64,000 nt of DNA from Gigantopelta aegis (GCF_016097555.1 NC_054702.1:83604124-83668123), one strand, 5' to 3'. Numbered from the stretch's first letter, positions 22,709 through 33,635 are shown. The notes: generated by a model not told the origin, from the letters alone. Made by a program: numbers and translations.

Positions 22709-22771
22709 CTCAGTCGGTAGAGCATCAGACTTTTAATCTGAGGGTCTAGGGTTCGAGTCCCTACGTCGGCT
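22709..22771 (+). pseudogene. tRNA-Lys(UUU) pseudogene, 5'-truncated, copy d
   Basis: Matches the other tRNA-Lys copies from CTCAGTCGG to the discriminator base, but the first ~10 nt (acceptor 5' strand and start of the D arm) are replaced by unrelated TATGTTTT. The acceptor stem cannot form and the A box is damaged. Confidence 0.85.
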
Positions 22772-23004
22772 TCGTATCATTTTCTTTTTCATAAATTTAT
22801 TTTGTTACAAATACAGTTAATACTTAATATTAGGCATACTATTAGGCTAACTTGTACAAGTGTTTAATTTTTGGTTTGTCCGGAATGGCAACTTATTTTA
22901 AAAACTTATTATAACAAACCATTATTATAACTAACTAATGCAAACTCTAAGAAGATGTAAGAATATTTAAAATTGCTTACAATAGTAAGAGTCGATCCTT
23001 AGTA

Positions 23005-23640
23005 CAATTTCAATTCAATTCAATTCATTTATTAACTTTGAACATTTACAGTTCATCAGTTTTACATACAGACACATGTACATATACAAGAGATGGTATA
23101 ATTGTATAATGGATTGTGTCGACATGAAAAGGACACGGAGAATATAAATGCTTATGTACAGAACTCTGTATTAATAGAGACTATTTAACTATTGATTTTC
23201 GTTTTTTAAACATTTTGAATAAATATTTCTCAAATTTACATAATTCTTTTACATTGTTAGTTGATAGTAATTTTGTCAATTTAAACATAGATGGATGGAT
23301 TCTGTAATATTTCTTGATATATAAAACTCTATAGTCGCTAAAAAAAAAAGGACAACATAATATACATAAGTTACACAAGACACACAATCTTTTAGCTCTA
23401 CTTATGCTATGATAGCGACCAACTTCAATAGCTAAGCATTTTTTTTATAAATTTGGGATAGCTTTCATCAGATAATTTTATAAAATAAGCTCTTTTACTA
23501 AATATTTATACAAATATGAACATTTGATAGACGTATCTAGGAGCCCACTAAGATCTTGGTCCATAATTCTCTGTTTTATTAATGTAAGATAAAAATTACC
23601 ATTTAATGCTTCTTGATTGCACCATAGTTACTAAACACCT
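23005..23640 (-). pseudogene. 3' end of a LINE: zinc-knuckle tail and 3' UTR
   Basis: On the minus strand frames read RYHSISRAKRLCVLCN, then (after a shift) SDYRVLYIKKYYRIHPSMFK and LCKFEKYLFKMFKKR, ending at the stop near 23181. This matches the C-terminal zinc-finger tail (zf-RVT type, from memory) of molluscan LINE ORF2. The 3' UTR ends in a short (TTGAA)n-type tail at about 23008-23027, typical of LINEs that use tandem tails. Reverse transcriptase and endonuclease are missing, and several stops and frameshifts are present. Confidence 0.65.
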
Positions 23641-23888
23641 AATGAACACAGTATTAGCCTTATTTGTCTTGCTCAGTTGTTAACTATATCACATTTTTTA
23701 TCTATGTTCCACATATGCAGAGTGAAATATACAATAAGTATTTTATCATACGGTACTTACGAATATATAAAAGAGGATATCTACCTAATTCAAAATGTAA
23801 CATAATAGTAGTAGTAGTGGAACATAAAGGTCTTGCAATAAATGAAGGAAATAAAGTAGTGAGCTACTGAGATTTTGCTCCAACATAT

Positions 23889-23911
23889 GGGGGGGGGGGG
23901 GGGGGGGGGGG
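23889..23911. repeat. poly(G) tract, 23 nt
   Basis: Twenty-three consecutive G, 90 bp upstream of tRNA-Lys copy e. Confidence 0.9.
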
Positions 23912-24002
23912 TGTCTTTTGTGTGCATACATGCATATATTATTTAACCCTGATGTAACCAACTAGTTATTAGCTTTATTTAGTAAGACATTTTTTACTAA
24001 CA

Positions 24003-24075
24003 GTCTTCGTAGCTCAGTCGGTAGAGCATCAGACTTTTAATCTGAGGGTCTAGGGTTCGAGTCCCTACGTCGGCT
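24003..24075 (+). tRNA. tRNA-Lys(UUU), copy e
   Basis: 73 nt with intact D, anticodon and T arms, anticodon TTT and a T8 terminator just downstream. The acceptor stem begins GTCTTCG instead of GCCTTCG, so besides the shared mismatches at positions 4 and 5, pair 2 is reduced to a T-G wobble. The 3' flank is homologous to that of copy b. Confidence 0.8.
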
Positions 24076-24399
24076 GGATAATTTTTTTTCAACTTGTAAA
24101 TATAATAAATAACATATTCTTAAAATGGTAATCTTTATCAGGATTTATATTTTAAATAACATATTACGGTCTTTTCTCCTTTACCTGTTTTTTTTAATCA
24201 GCAAACATTTTTGTCTAATGAATACATTTAGGTTCAAATGTGCATTAAATCGCAATAAAGTTTCAATGCATATCAATATTGGCGTATTTATTAATAATGT
24301 TTCATTACGCATTATTTTACATAACACCTAGTAAAATTTCTGAAAATATTAATGAAATAAAATTATTACCCACTAGACAAGTCTAAAAAAAAATTGTTT

Positions 24400-24606
24400 C
24401 ATTATGATACTAGAGCACATTGATTTATTAATCATCGGATATTGGATGTCAAACATTTGATTATTTTGACATAGTCTTAGAGGAATCCGCAAGGAATGTT
24501 TTATATATGCACTTTTCCACAGATTGGACAGCACATACCACGGCTTTTGGTATATCAGTCATGGTACACTGGCTGGAACGAGAAATAGCTTAATGGTCCC
24601 ACCGAC
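24400..24606 (-). mobile_element. SINE copy, head replaced by tetranucleotide satellite
   Basis: Minus-strand body and tail (AGAGCACATTGATTTATTAA and TCATCGGATATTGGATGTCA on the plus strand). At the point where the head (GGTCCCACCGAC) should continue, the sequence turns into the CAGT array. Confidence 0.75.
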
Positions 24607-24759
24607 AGTCAGTCAGTAATGCAACAAGCCAGCTAACCAGTCAGTCGGTCGGTCAGTCAGTCAGCCAGCCAGCAAATTAGTCGGTCGGTCGGTCGGTCAG
24701 TCAGTCAGTCAGTCAGTCAGTCAGTCAGTCAGTCAGTCAGTCAGTCAGTCAGTCAGTCA

Positions 24760-24845
<86 letters not shown>

Positions 24846-25140
24846 AACAACCAACCAACCAACCAACCAACTAGTCAGTTAGTCAGTCAGTCAATCAGTG
24901 AATCAGTCAACGTATTAGCCAATCAGCCAGTCAACCGACCAACCAACCAGTCAGTCAGTCAACCAGCCATTCAGTCACTCAGACGGTCAGCCAGCCAATC
25001 AATCTGTCGGTATGACAGTCAGTCAGTCAGTCAGTCAGCCAACCAGTCAGTCAGTCAGTCAGTCAGCCAGTCAGTCAGTCAGTCAGCCAGCCATTCAGTC
25101 AGTCAGCTAACCAGTCAATCAGCCAGTGGGTCAGACATTA
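24607..25140. repeat. (CAGT)n / (CAGC)n tetranucleotide satellite
   Basis: About 530 bp of CAGT, CAGC, CGGT and CAAC tetranucleotides with blockwise interspersion: nearly pure CAGT at about 24700-24760 and pure CAGC at about 24770-24845. It starts inside a SINE head containing a CCGACAG seed. Confidence 0.95.
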
Positions 25141-25225
25141 GTCAGCCACCAACCCAGATTGTGGACAAGTCATCTATAATTAGACTTTTTTGTTATATTT
25201 CTGGGTAGATGAAAGCCAGATATAC

Positions 25226-25530
25226 GGATGCCCAGTGGTAAAGCGCGCGGTCGGTCTAGGCTTGACATCCGTCGGTGGGCTCATTGGGCTATTTCTCGTT
25301 TCAGTCAGTTCTCCACAACTGGTGTAACAAAGGTCGTGATATGTACTCTCTCGTCTGTGGGATGCTGCATATTAAAAAATCCCTTGTTGTTAATTGGAAA
25401 GAGTAGCTCATTTCGAAGCGGCTACACATTTCTTCTCTCATTATCTGTGTCGTTCTTAAACAAATGTCCGACGCCATATAACCCTAATTAAAATGTTTTG
25501 AGCAAGTCATTAAATAAAACATTCCTTTCT
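25226..25530 (+). mobile_element. tRNA-headed SINE copy, CGCCATATAACC tail
   Basis: Plus-strand copy containing CCCAGTGGTAAAGCGCGCGG (head), GGTGTAACAAAGGTCGTG (body) and the GACGCCATATAACC ... TAAATAAAACATTCC tail. Confidence 0.83.
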
Positions 25531-25564
25531 TTTATCACATTAACCACTAACAAATAACAACTAA

Positions 25565-25662
25565 TCCTCTGCCCTGGGCAGACAGTTCAGCTATCTGATA
25601 ATAATGTGTGTGCCTAGGACAGCGTGTTTTCACCTTAAATTAATATAAGCATGTACATAAGT
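25565..25662 (+). mobile_element. SINE family B 3' fragment
   Basis: GCCCTGGGCAGACAGTTCAG, then GTGTGCCTAGGACAGCGTG and AAGCATGTAC match the 3' half of the family B copies. Confidence 0.55.
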
Positions 25663-25698
25663 ATAAATGAAAACAAAAAACTATATCTGGGTACATGT

Positions 25699-25863
25699 AT
25701 AGTGAAACTTCTCTAAACCGGACGCCCTCTTTACCAAGTAAAACGTCCGGTTATAAGAGGTATCCGGTTTAGAGAGGTTCTTTTCTACACATATATTTAA
25801 AAAGGGACCATGAAAAACGTCCGGTTTTGAGGGGATTTCGTTTTTGAGAGGTTTTAGGTAAAC
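25699..25863. mobile_element. MITE with AAACCGGACG / CCGGTTTAGAGAGG motifs
   Basis: The left end reads AGTGAAACTTCTCTAAACCG. The right end is the approximate inverse (GTTTTTGAGAGGTTTTAGGT). Inside, ACGTCCGGTT and CCGGTTTAGAGAGG recur. I recall this motif set as a widespread invertebrate MITE; superfamily not assigned. About 165 bp. Confidence 0.6.
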
Positions 25864-26431
25864 CAACGTAAAGGTAAATAAACCATTGGCAATAATATCC
25901 CATTACTGGCATGCTATTACTGAACTGGTTGACAAAATTATATAAACGCAAACATGGCACAAATGTGAAACAATCAATGACGTGTGAGTGCATCTTTCTG
26001 TTTCTCTGACTTTAAAAAAACTATGCCGACACAGTTGTTTTGTTTGTGTCGTTTCAATCCAATCGATGACGACTTTCATCGCACAGTTAACGATCAGTTG
26101 ATTGCAGAGATGATGTCGCTTCTTAGGCTGCCATGTTGTAACTGAAGCTGTTGCCCATTATCAAAGTATTGGTCTCACGTTATTTATGGATTATATAGAC
26201 TTTTTCAAAACCCGTTACACGTCATGGGTAATCTATAGACTTCATTTAAGGATGTCGTCCCTAGGGCAAGGAACAAACACATGGAAATAAAATACACTTA
26301 AACAAAGGCGGTTGCAGGGTTTTTCTAGGGAGGGTGTTCTATCTACATATTATGTATATGGTATTGTTCAAGAGAAATATCAAGCTGACCAAGATACTGT
26401 GTGTTCTCCACTAAACCAATAAAGTTAAACT

Positions 26432-26795
26432 AGTTTGTTGTATATAAGGATACCACTAGAGTACAATGATTTATTAATCATCGGCTATTGAATAAATAAA
26501 GTTTGTTTTGTTTAACGAGACTACTAGAGCACATTGATTTATTAATCATCGGCTAATGGATGTCAAACATTTGGTAATTCTAAAAGTCTTAGATAGGAAA
26601 CCCACTACATTGTTCCATTAGTAGCAAGGGATCATTTATATGCACCATCCCACAGACAGGATAACACATACCATGGCAATTGATATACCAGTTGTGGTGC
26701 ACTGGCTGTAACGATAAATAGCCCAATAGGCCCACCGACGGGGATCGATCAATGCATCGTAGACATCTGCTAAACACTGGATGTCTTGGATCATA
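26432..26795 (-). mobile_element. nested SINE copies
   Basis: A tail fragment (26448-26492, ending at ATCGGCTATTG) is followed at about 26502 by a second, longer copy starting again with the tail complement (GTTTGTTTTGTTTAACGA). This suggests insertion of one SINE next to or into another. The second copy runs to the CCCACCGACGGGGATCGAT head region and is then truncated. Confidence 0.75.
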
Positions 26796-26941
26796 TTACT
26801 ACGGTAAGTATTAACATTGCCATTGACCACAAAAGTATTAATTTGTTGAAATCTTTACCAAATTTTATTTTAATTTATAATCTAGTAAACTACATAAAAC
26901 TATTTACACTGTCTATTTTTGAAGAACGAAATTAAAAGTAA

Positions 26942-27014
26942 AGCCCACGTAGGGACTCGAACCCTAGACCCTCAGATTAAAAGTCTGATGCTCTACCGAC
27001 TGAGCTACGCAGGC
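26942..27014 (-). tRNA. tRNA-Lys(UUU), copy f (best-paired acceptor stem)
   Basis: 73 nt with anticodon TTT. The acceptor stem GCCTGCG/CGTGGGC pairs fully if two adjacent G-U wobbles are allowed, whereas copies a-c have two real mismatches at the same positions. Internal promoter boxes are intact and a TTTT run lies about 5-10 nt downstream. This is the copy most likely to be functional. Confidence 0.9.
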
Positions 27015-27056
27015 CTTGTGCAACAAAGCGGAACTTTAAATTGATGGAACTAACCA

Positions 27057-27352
27057 AAGAAGAAAGAAAGAAAATGGTTTATTTTATCTTCGGTTAAAGA
27101 ATAGCCCATGGAGTGGCGTCAGACATATGGTTAAGGACCACACAAATAATGAAAGAGGAAACCCGCTGCCGCCACTCCATGGGCTATTCTTTTCGAGTAG
27201 CAACAATGACTTTTTGTCATATGTATCATCCCACAGACTGGATAGTACATATCATGATCTTTGTTATACTAGTTGTGGAGCAGTGGCTGGAACGACATCG
27301 ACAACGTGCATCAGGCGAGTGCTTTACCACTGGGTTACGTCCAGCCCTGGAG
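27057..27352 (-). mobile_element. tRNA-headed SINE copy
   Basis: Minus-strand copy from AAGAAAGAAAATGGTTTATT (tail) to CTTTACCACTGGGTTACGTC (head). It contains an internal duplication of the CCCATGGAGTGGCG/GCCACTCCATGGG segment as a short inverted repeat. Confidence 0.8.
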
Positions 27353-27583
27353 TGACCATCTACATGTATATGCATAATTCGCACCAGTTGACCAAATGTA
27401 ATCATTGGTTTATTCCGTTTACTAAAGTTGGTGGACCTAACATTTGTAACGATCGGAGATAGACGCATGCGCTAGATGAGCCAGACCTGTATGAAAACCA
27501 AGCTTTGTTTTGGGTCGAAGTTAGCTCGAGTCACCTCCAGTATTAACAATGGGTAGGGCTGGAGGTGACTTGAGCTAGGTCGA

Positions 27584-27700
27584 AGTGTGTGTATCTGTGT
27601 GTGTGTGTGCGTGTCTGTGCGTGCGTGCGTGCGTGAGTGTATGTGTGTGTATGTATGTGTATGTGTGTGTGTGTGTGTGTGTCTGTGTGTGTGTATGTAT

Positions 27701-27774
<74 letters not shown>
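27584..27774. repeat. (GT)n then (CT)n compound microsatellite
   Basis: GT-rich steps from about 27584 to 27703, then pure (CT)n to 27773. Open frames on both strands are artefacts. Confidence 0.95.
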
Positions 27775-27776
<2 letters not shown>

Positions 27777-27789
27777 TTCTTAAGTTAAT

Positions 27790-28486
27790 CCTGATATGCT
27801 CATATAGGCGGAAAGATATCTAGTACTAGTATTGGTTTGTGTGGCGAGTTTCCCAAACATTTATAAAGATTCATACTGAATTTCGATACTATCTGTGTTG
27901 TGTAGGATTTGTTTGTTAAAGACCCTAAATGAATAGTATGTCTTCATGCATGACTGAGTGCTAAATATAAATGTATTTGATGGGTGGTAGCAAAATATTT
28001 GAGTTTAGACTGTTGACGGTGAGTATGTACATAATTGCTTCTAACATGTTAACAGAATTACCCCATGTGATCAATAGCTACTATAAAATTCAGAAGAAAA
28101 ATCGACAAACTCCGATGACCCTCCACATGTAGTTTTCAAGATGGTCATTAAGACAAGTAAAAGGGAATAACAGTGCGAAGTTCTGTTTTGACACAAAACA
28201 AGATGAAAACATTTAGGCCTAGCCCACTAAGAGACGCCATCAACCCTACGAACCATTGTCGTGAACCCCGCGTTCCTGGTCGACGCTAAAAACCGGACCC
28301 GCTGAATTAACGTGACGGCGCTAAACTCCAAACAACACGGAAATGTTTGCAAAGAGAATGCTCCGGTCGTGACGTGAATCTGGTGATGGACACTTGCAGG
28401 AAATGTCACCTACGCCACGAACAAGCTCATTTACACGTCACGCGAGGCGCAGGAGAAGTTGGGTAGAGTATTCTTTTAGCTGTCCC
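27790..28486. other. no gene seen; GC-richer island 28210-28460
   Basis: The part 28210-28460 is noticeably richer in CG dinucleotides than its surroundings, but no open frame or RNA gene can be recognised. Confidence 0.4.
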
Positions 28487-28495
28487 ATTTTTAAG

Positions 28496-29086
28496 CAATC
28501 TAATTAAAATTAGCTCCACAATTACATGTGGATCTAACACCAGCCAGTTGGAGCTCATGTCCACCAATCAAAACCTTACTTGCAGAATCCTGCCAGTGAT
28601 TTAAAACTAACAACACTGCGTAGTCCCCAATGTCCAGGTAACATTTCGTCTGTAAATAATAATTTAAATATTGACCAATCACACTTCGCCTTTGATAACG
28701 TTATTTGGGAGCATACAAATTCTAAAAATATCGGGCGAGTCTATTTTAGTGGCCGCAGTACAGCGTACCATACCAATACGTACGGGGTGGGTTATCAGTC
28801 TTCAATTTTACATTAAAAATTATTTATTTATTTATTTAAAAAAAAAAAAAAATCAGTCTTCAGTTTTACATTACAAATTATTTATTTTATAAAATAAAAC
28901 ATGTTTTAAGGCATTCGTAATTCACACGAAACATGTCGTATACCCTCAGGATAATTCGGAATGTTTTCAAATTATTTTTAAATCACTGGCAGGATTCTGC
29001 AAGTAAGGTTTTGATTGGTGGACATGAGCTCCAACTGGCTGGTGTTAGATCCACATGTAATTGTGGAGCTAATTTTAATTAGATTG
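28496..29086. mobile_element. Mutator-like MITE: perfect 111-bp inverted repeats, 9-bp target duplication
   Basis: The left arm 28496-28606 and right arm 28976-29086 are exact reverse complements by eye (tip CAATCTAATTAAAATTAGCT). The element is bounded by ATTTTTAAG at 28487-28495 and again at 29087-29095. Long terminal inverted repeats plus 9-bp duplications are the signature of Mutator-like (MULE) transposons. The 370-bp interior has no transposase; it includes a diverged duplication of TCAGTCTTCAnTTTTACATT around a poly-A tract (about 28797-28885). Perfect arm identity implies a recent insertion or gene conversion between the arms. Confidence 0.85.
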
Positions 29087-29095
29087 ATTTTTAAG

Positions 29096-29714
29096 GTTTA
29101 TCGTTTTCAAGCCAGAACTTGGAAGCAGAGTAGGAAATGAGATGGGGCGTTGAGAAGCTAAGATAGCCACCCCAGCCATTGGCCAATGCATTTATTCAGA
29201 GCAAAGCTTAATCTTTTTACAACAAAGAAAAAATTATTCCTTGTGTTGGGTTAAATGCTAGCTACTGCATAAAAGGTGATTGGTTTCATTAATGCAAGAC
29301 GTCGGGTTTTATATTTGTCTTTCACCCGATAATACGTGTAAAAGACAGTGCTGGTGCCTTCCCCAATGCGGGTGCCCCCAATATAAAATCCTGGACATGC
29401 CAATGCTCTAATGGCAGCGACAAGCGAACTCTGTACTGTAGTATGTGTATCGTTTACCAACGTCAACAGTATTTTCGTCTGTAGTATGGACCCATACCTT
29501 TATACGGCTAGAAGGGTTAACTACGTATTAATTTTCATCTTTAGCGCGTAATGCTTAACTAAATTGGCTATAACCCCAGCAGAGTTAGCAATCTTCTTAA
29601 CTCGGCGTCCAGAGCCAAGGACACGCGAACGAGATTAATATTACCACAATATTATACACACACTATGATGCTTAAAGCTACTACATCTCTTCTTTAATTC
29701 ATTAATTCATTCAT
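29096..29714. other. no gene seen
   Basis: No exon or repeat recognised. Confidence 0.45.
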
Positions 29715-29948
29715 TCATACTTGTTTTCGTGGTTATATCCAATTAAGGTTCAAGCACGATGTCCTGGTCACCTCAGCTACTTCAGTTGTTATTTGTTAGT
29801 GGTCGCTGAGAGAGAAGTCGGTGTAGTGGCCTTACACTTACCTACTGAGTCGTTAAGTCGCACTGTGTGAGAACTGATACCGGGAGACGAACCCAGTACC
29901 TACCAGTCTTATTTCTGATAGCTTAATCACTGCACCACCGAGGCCAGT
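29715..29948 (-). mobile_element. SINE family B, near-complete
   Basis: On the minus strand it begins GGCCTCGGTGGTGCAGTGAT with B-box-like GGGTTCGTCTCCC. It ends with the complement of TATCCAATTAAGGTTCAAGC. It shares the GGCCTCGGTGG head type with the SINEs at 5.4-6.3 kb but has an unrelated body and tail. Confidence 0.8.
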
Positions 29949-30960
29949 TTTTAAAAATACTGAAACATATACAATATTTATTTCTTCAGTTGCAAAGGCC
30001 ATTTGGGTTTAAACCTAAAGTTAACATTGATGTTTAGTCGAAAATGAAGTTTTCTACAAAGTGGGATGCTTATACAGATCTAAATCATGGCTACAGACTT
30101 ATCAAAAAAGGTTCTATAATCGACAAACGCCAAAGGTTTCCGATAGTTTCTGTGCTTTTGGGTCAACTTCCTGCTAATATTTATCTCGGTTCATTCCCTC
30201 AATCAAAAATAATACAAATGCATTTAACTAGATAAAGTACAAACCCAAAGGAAAAATATATTGTACATGTATTTCTTTTAAAACTGGTCGATTGGTGCTG
30301 CCAGAATTACCTCTTTTAATGACATTAATACACCGACAAGCTAAAATAAAGACAAGACTTGTATAAAGCTCTGATGATTCTATTCAATGCCAATTTTCAG
30401 CTACAAAGAAAAAGACCAAGCTCCAATTAGGCTTATTGAGAATATAATAGCAATACACAATACACAATACAAGACAGACCCGGCTTTGTTGACGTATTTT
30501 GCCCATTATGATCAAGATAATTACAATTTTAATAATATTCAATATTTTATTTGTACACATACTCCCTAATCATGTATACAGTTAGAAATAATTTATTATA
30601 ATTTTATTGACAGATATATTCATAATACATATTCTTATGTGTACCGTCATAACTAATAATAGTATTTTTAGCTAATAATATTATTAGGCACACGTGTTGG
30701 CCGCGTTACGTTTCCAGACCAAGTTGTGTCGTTAAACAAAACAAACTAACTTGAACTTTGCTAACCAGAGTTTCAAGGTTGTTACATCAAAGTCGTGACA
30801 TGTGTTGTCCTGCATTTGAGAAAGTACATAAAATTATTCCTGGCTGCTATTCGGTAATCCTGAATAGGTTAATAAGATGGCAACGGATTTCCTTTCACTC
30901 TGTAATTAAAGTCGCAGACAATAGTTTGAACCTTGTAACACATCTGACTAAAGATGCAAT
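29949..30960. other. no gene seen; diverged SINE remnant at about 30725-30905
   Basis: GTGTCGTTAAACAAAACAAA at about 30727 is a SINE tail. AAAGTCGTGACATGTGTTGT, near 30790, resembles the SINE body. The rest is unassigned. Confidence 0.4.
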
Positions 30961-31265
30961 TTAAAGTGAAACAAGAGTCCGTGACGTTGAACCGTGGAAA
31001 TTCCATCCAAAAAATTTACTAAAGATTGTCTCCAGAAACATTACTTCTCAAATGCATGCGCAGTTTTAGAATTATGGGTTGGGGGGGGGGGGGGGGGGGG
31101 GGGGGTGTTGTTACATTTTGTGGCATTACAAACATTACGATGACCATAACCAATTCGGATGTACGGATTCTAAACAATAAAATGTAAGTAATGTCCGATT
31201 TCAATTATTAAAAACGGTTTCGATAGTGAAAAATAATGTTTAAAAACTAGGGTCTGTCGCTTTAA
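30961..31265. mobile_element. TTAA-ended MITE copy interrupted by poly(G)
   Basis: The right half (AATTCGGATGTACGGATTCT ... AAAACTAGGGTCTGTCGCTTTAA) matches the MITE at 4237-4582. The left end is TTAAAGTGAAACAAGAGTCC. A run of 25 G (31081-31105) interrupts it. Confidence 0.65.
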
Positions 31266-32365
31266 GTGTCGATATCACCACGTTTGATATAACATAATCA
31301 TAGTTTACAACTTGCTGAGGTGAAGTTAATGTAATCGTTTCGTTTTGCTTCCTTTTCGTAACATTACGATTATTTACTCGTGTGACACACAGCACTGAGT
31401 CATGGAACTGTTATGTTGTTTACTTTGTTTGATGTAAAATGTCAAGGTAAACCACGTCTTTTAAAGTGACCGTTTGAGGTCAAAAAGGTTGTGCATCCAG
31501 CTGCGTTTTTAGAATTGAGTTACACGGCACATAACAGGTGCGGATATAAACAGGGCCTACCACCATAGTCCATGCAGTCCATCGGTCATGTTTTATTTTG
31601 TATCAATATTCCGTCACTAGCCTACAAATCCCTTGTCCCGCTCTCCTTGGCCAAAATCCCGTCCACTGGAAAAGGTTATACTACCAAACTACCAATGATA
31701 ATGACTTTTTAAAATTATTATTATTTATTAATCGATTGCAAAGTTTAATATTAATACAAAACATATTATTATAGCTTTGTGACAATATGATATTGTATAA
31801 AAGAAGGGCTCAAAAAGTTGGCAAGCATTACTAGTTAACCCTTTTGTTTTGAAAACAATAGCATTGTTATTAATAAGAACACAAAGTGTTTGTTGACAGG
31901 GCTGGAACCCAGTGCTCCGATTCACATGACATTTGACATTTCGTGACGTGACAGCCACTGACCCTACTTATTAGGCAGCGTAAAATAGTTCCGGCTATTG
32001 CAGCCATTTAAACCGTTAATTAAACATTGCTTACAAACGGTTGCATGGCTTATCAGTTTTGACAAAGCAATGTACTTCTTTATCATCATGGAGTAGATAA
32101 AAATTAATTTTGTACAAAACAAAAAAATACACTTTCTTGAGAATTCGGTCAGTGATATTCACCTTACGACAACAATGAATAGCAAATTAATCGTAGTAAT
32201 AAGATTAGTACTTTTAAACACTGACTCAATAACAAAAACACAAACTATATTTGTATTACCTATTGTACCTGTATTATTTACATCCAAATACTCTTACAAT
32301 AAAAAAGATAAAACTGAGCACGTTACATTACGCGCAAAACGGACGCTTAAAAAACATGTCTACAT
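31266..32365. other. no gene seen
   Basis: No exon, RNA gene or repeat family recognised. Confidence 0.5.
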
Positions 32366-32845
32366 GTGGTTGTCGATAGTAGTGATTTTACATGAACGCG
32401 TTCTTATGCGTCCGTGGTTGTCGATAGTAGTGATTTTACATGAACGCGTTCTTATGCGTCCGTGGTTGTCGATAGTAGTGATTTTGCATGAACGCGTTCT
32501 TATGCGTCCGTGGTTGTCGATAGTAGTGATTTTACATGAACGTGTTCTTATGCGTCCGTTGTTTTCTACAGTAGTGATTTTACATGAACGCGTTCTTATG
32601 CGTCCGTGGTTGTCGATAGTAGTGATTTTACATGAACGCGTTCTTATGCGTCCGTTGTTTTCTACAGTAGTGATTTTACATGAACGCGTTCTTATGCGTC
32701 CGTGATTGTCGATAGTAGTGATTTTACATGAACGCGTTCTTATGCGTCCGTTGTTGTCGACAGTAGTGATTTTATATGAACGCGTTCTTATGCGTCCGTT
32801 GTTGTCGACAGTAGTGATTTTACATGAACGCGTTCTTATGCGTCC
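32366..32845. repeat. 48-bp minisatellite, 10 units, each with a 10-bp palindrome
   Basis: Ten 48-bp units (GTGGTTGTCGATAGTAGTGA then TTTTACATGAACGCGTTCTT then ATGCGTCC). Two unit types occur: one with GGTTGTCGATAG and one with TGTTTTCTACAG or TGTTGTCGACAG. Most contain the palindrome GAACGCGTTC. The unit length is a multiple of 3, so 16-residue repeat frames are open on both strands; I see no evidence that either is translated. Confidence 0.97.
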
Positions 32846-33329
32846 GTTTTCTGCGTGCCGCGCCCACGCCATGTCAAAAACTGCGCACATGAAAAAACCA
32901 GGTCTGTAGGAACGACATCTGAAATGGGGGAGGGGGGAGGGGGTACAATCACTAATGGAGGGGGCACGGTCTCTAGTGGAGGCACATACCAGATATTTAA
33001 TATTTATTTATTTAGAGTAGGACAAATAAAACATATATTTTCGTTCACAACGGGGGGGCGGGGGGGGGGGGGGTCGGCACGGGGAACACCCAGCCCACCC
33101 ACCCGGTTCAACGGGCGTGAAAGCGGTCCTGATTGGTATAATAATAAGGTGGCCCTTTTCGACCAGTGGCTGTTGATTAATCTTGTCAATGCGACCGTCC
33201 TACATGTCTTCTCATTGACAGCATGATAAGATGTTTTCGACTAATAAACTCATTTTTAAGACTAAAATTATGTATTAGATACATTACCTTGTTAACGATA
33301 TGAGTATCTAGCTATATATTCAGTGTTTG

Positions 33330-33635
33330 TTTGCGCGGTCGGTCTAGGATCGATCACCGTCGGTGGGCCCATTGGGCTATTACTCGTTCCGTCCAGTACA
33401 CCTCGACTGGTATATCAAAGGCCGTGGTATGTGCTATCCTGTCTGTGGGATGGTGCATATAAAAGATCCCTTGCTGCTAATCGAAAAGAGCAGCCCATGA
33501 AGTGGCGACAGCGGGTTTCCTCTCCCAATATCTGTGCGGTCCTTAACCATCATTATATCCTACGCCATATAACCGTACATAAAATGTGTCGAGTGCATCG
33601 TTAAACAAAACATTTCCTTTCTTCAAACTACTTAC
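33330..33635 (+). mobile_element. tRNA-headed SINE copy
   Basis: Contains GCGCGGTCGGTCTAGGATCG, then GATGGTGCATATAAAAGATC, GTGGCGACAGCGGGTTTCCT and the CGCCATATAACCGTA...AAACAAAACATTTCC tail. Plus strand, 5' head truncated. Confidence 0.87.

Noticed and set aside
24600-25140. Regularly spaced repeats that might suggest a CRISPR array
   Set aside because: Pure tetranucleotide satellite without spacers, in a eukaryotic genome.
30044-30235. 63-residue plus-strand frame (MKFSTKWDAYTDLNHGYR...)
   Set aside because: No family resemblance, no splice context and a length expected by chance.
32175-32890. 176-residue frames of 16-residue repeats on both strands
   Set aside because: Same artefact from the 48-bp minisatellite; the plus frame is broken by a TGA in one unit.
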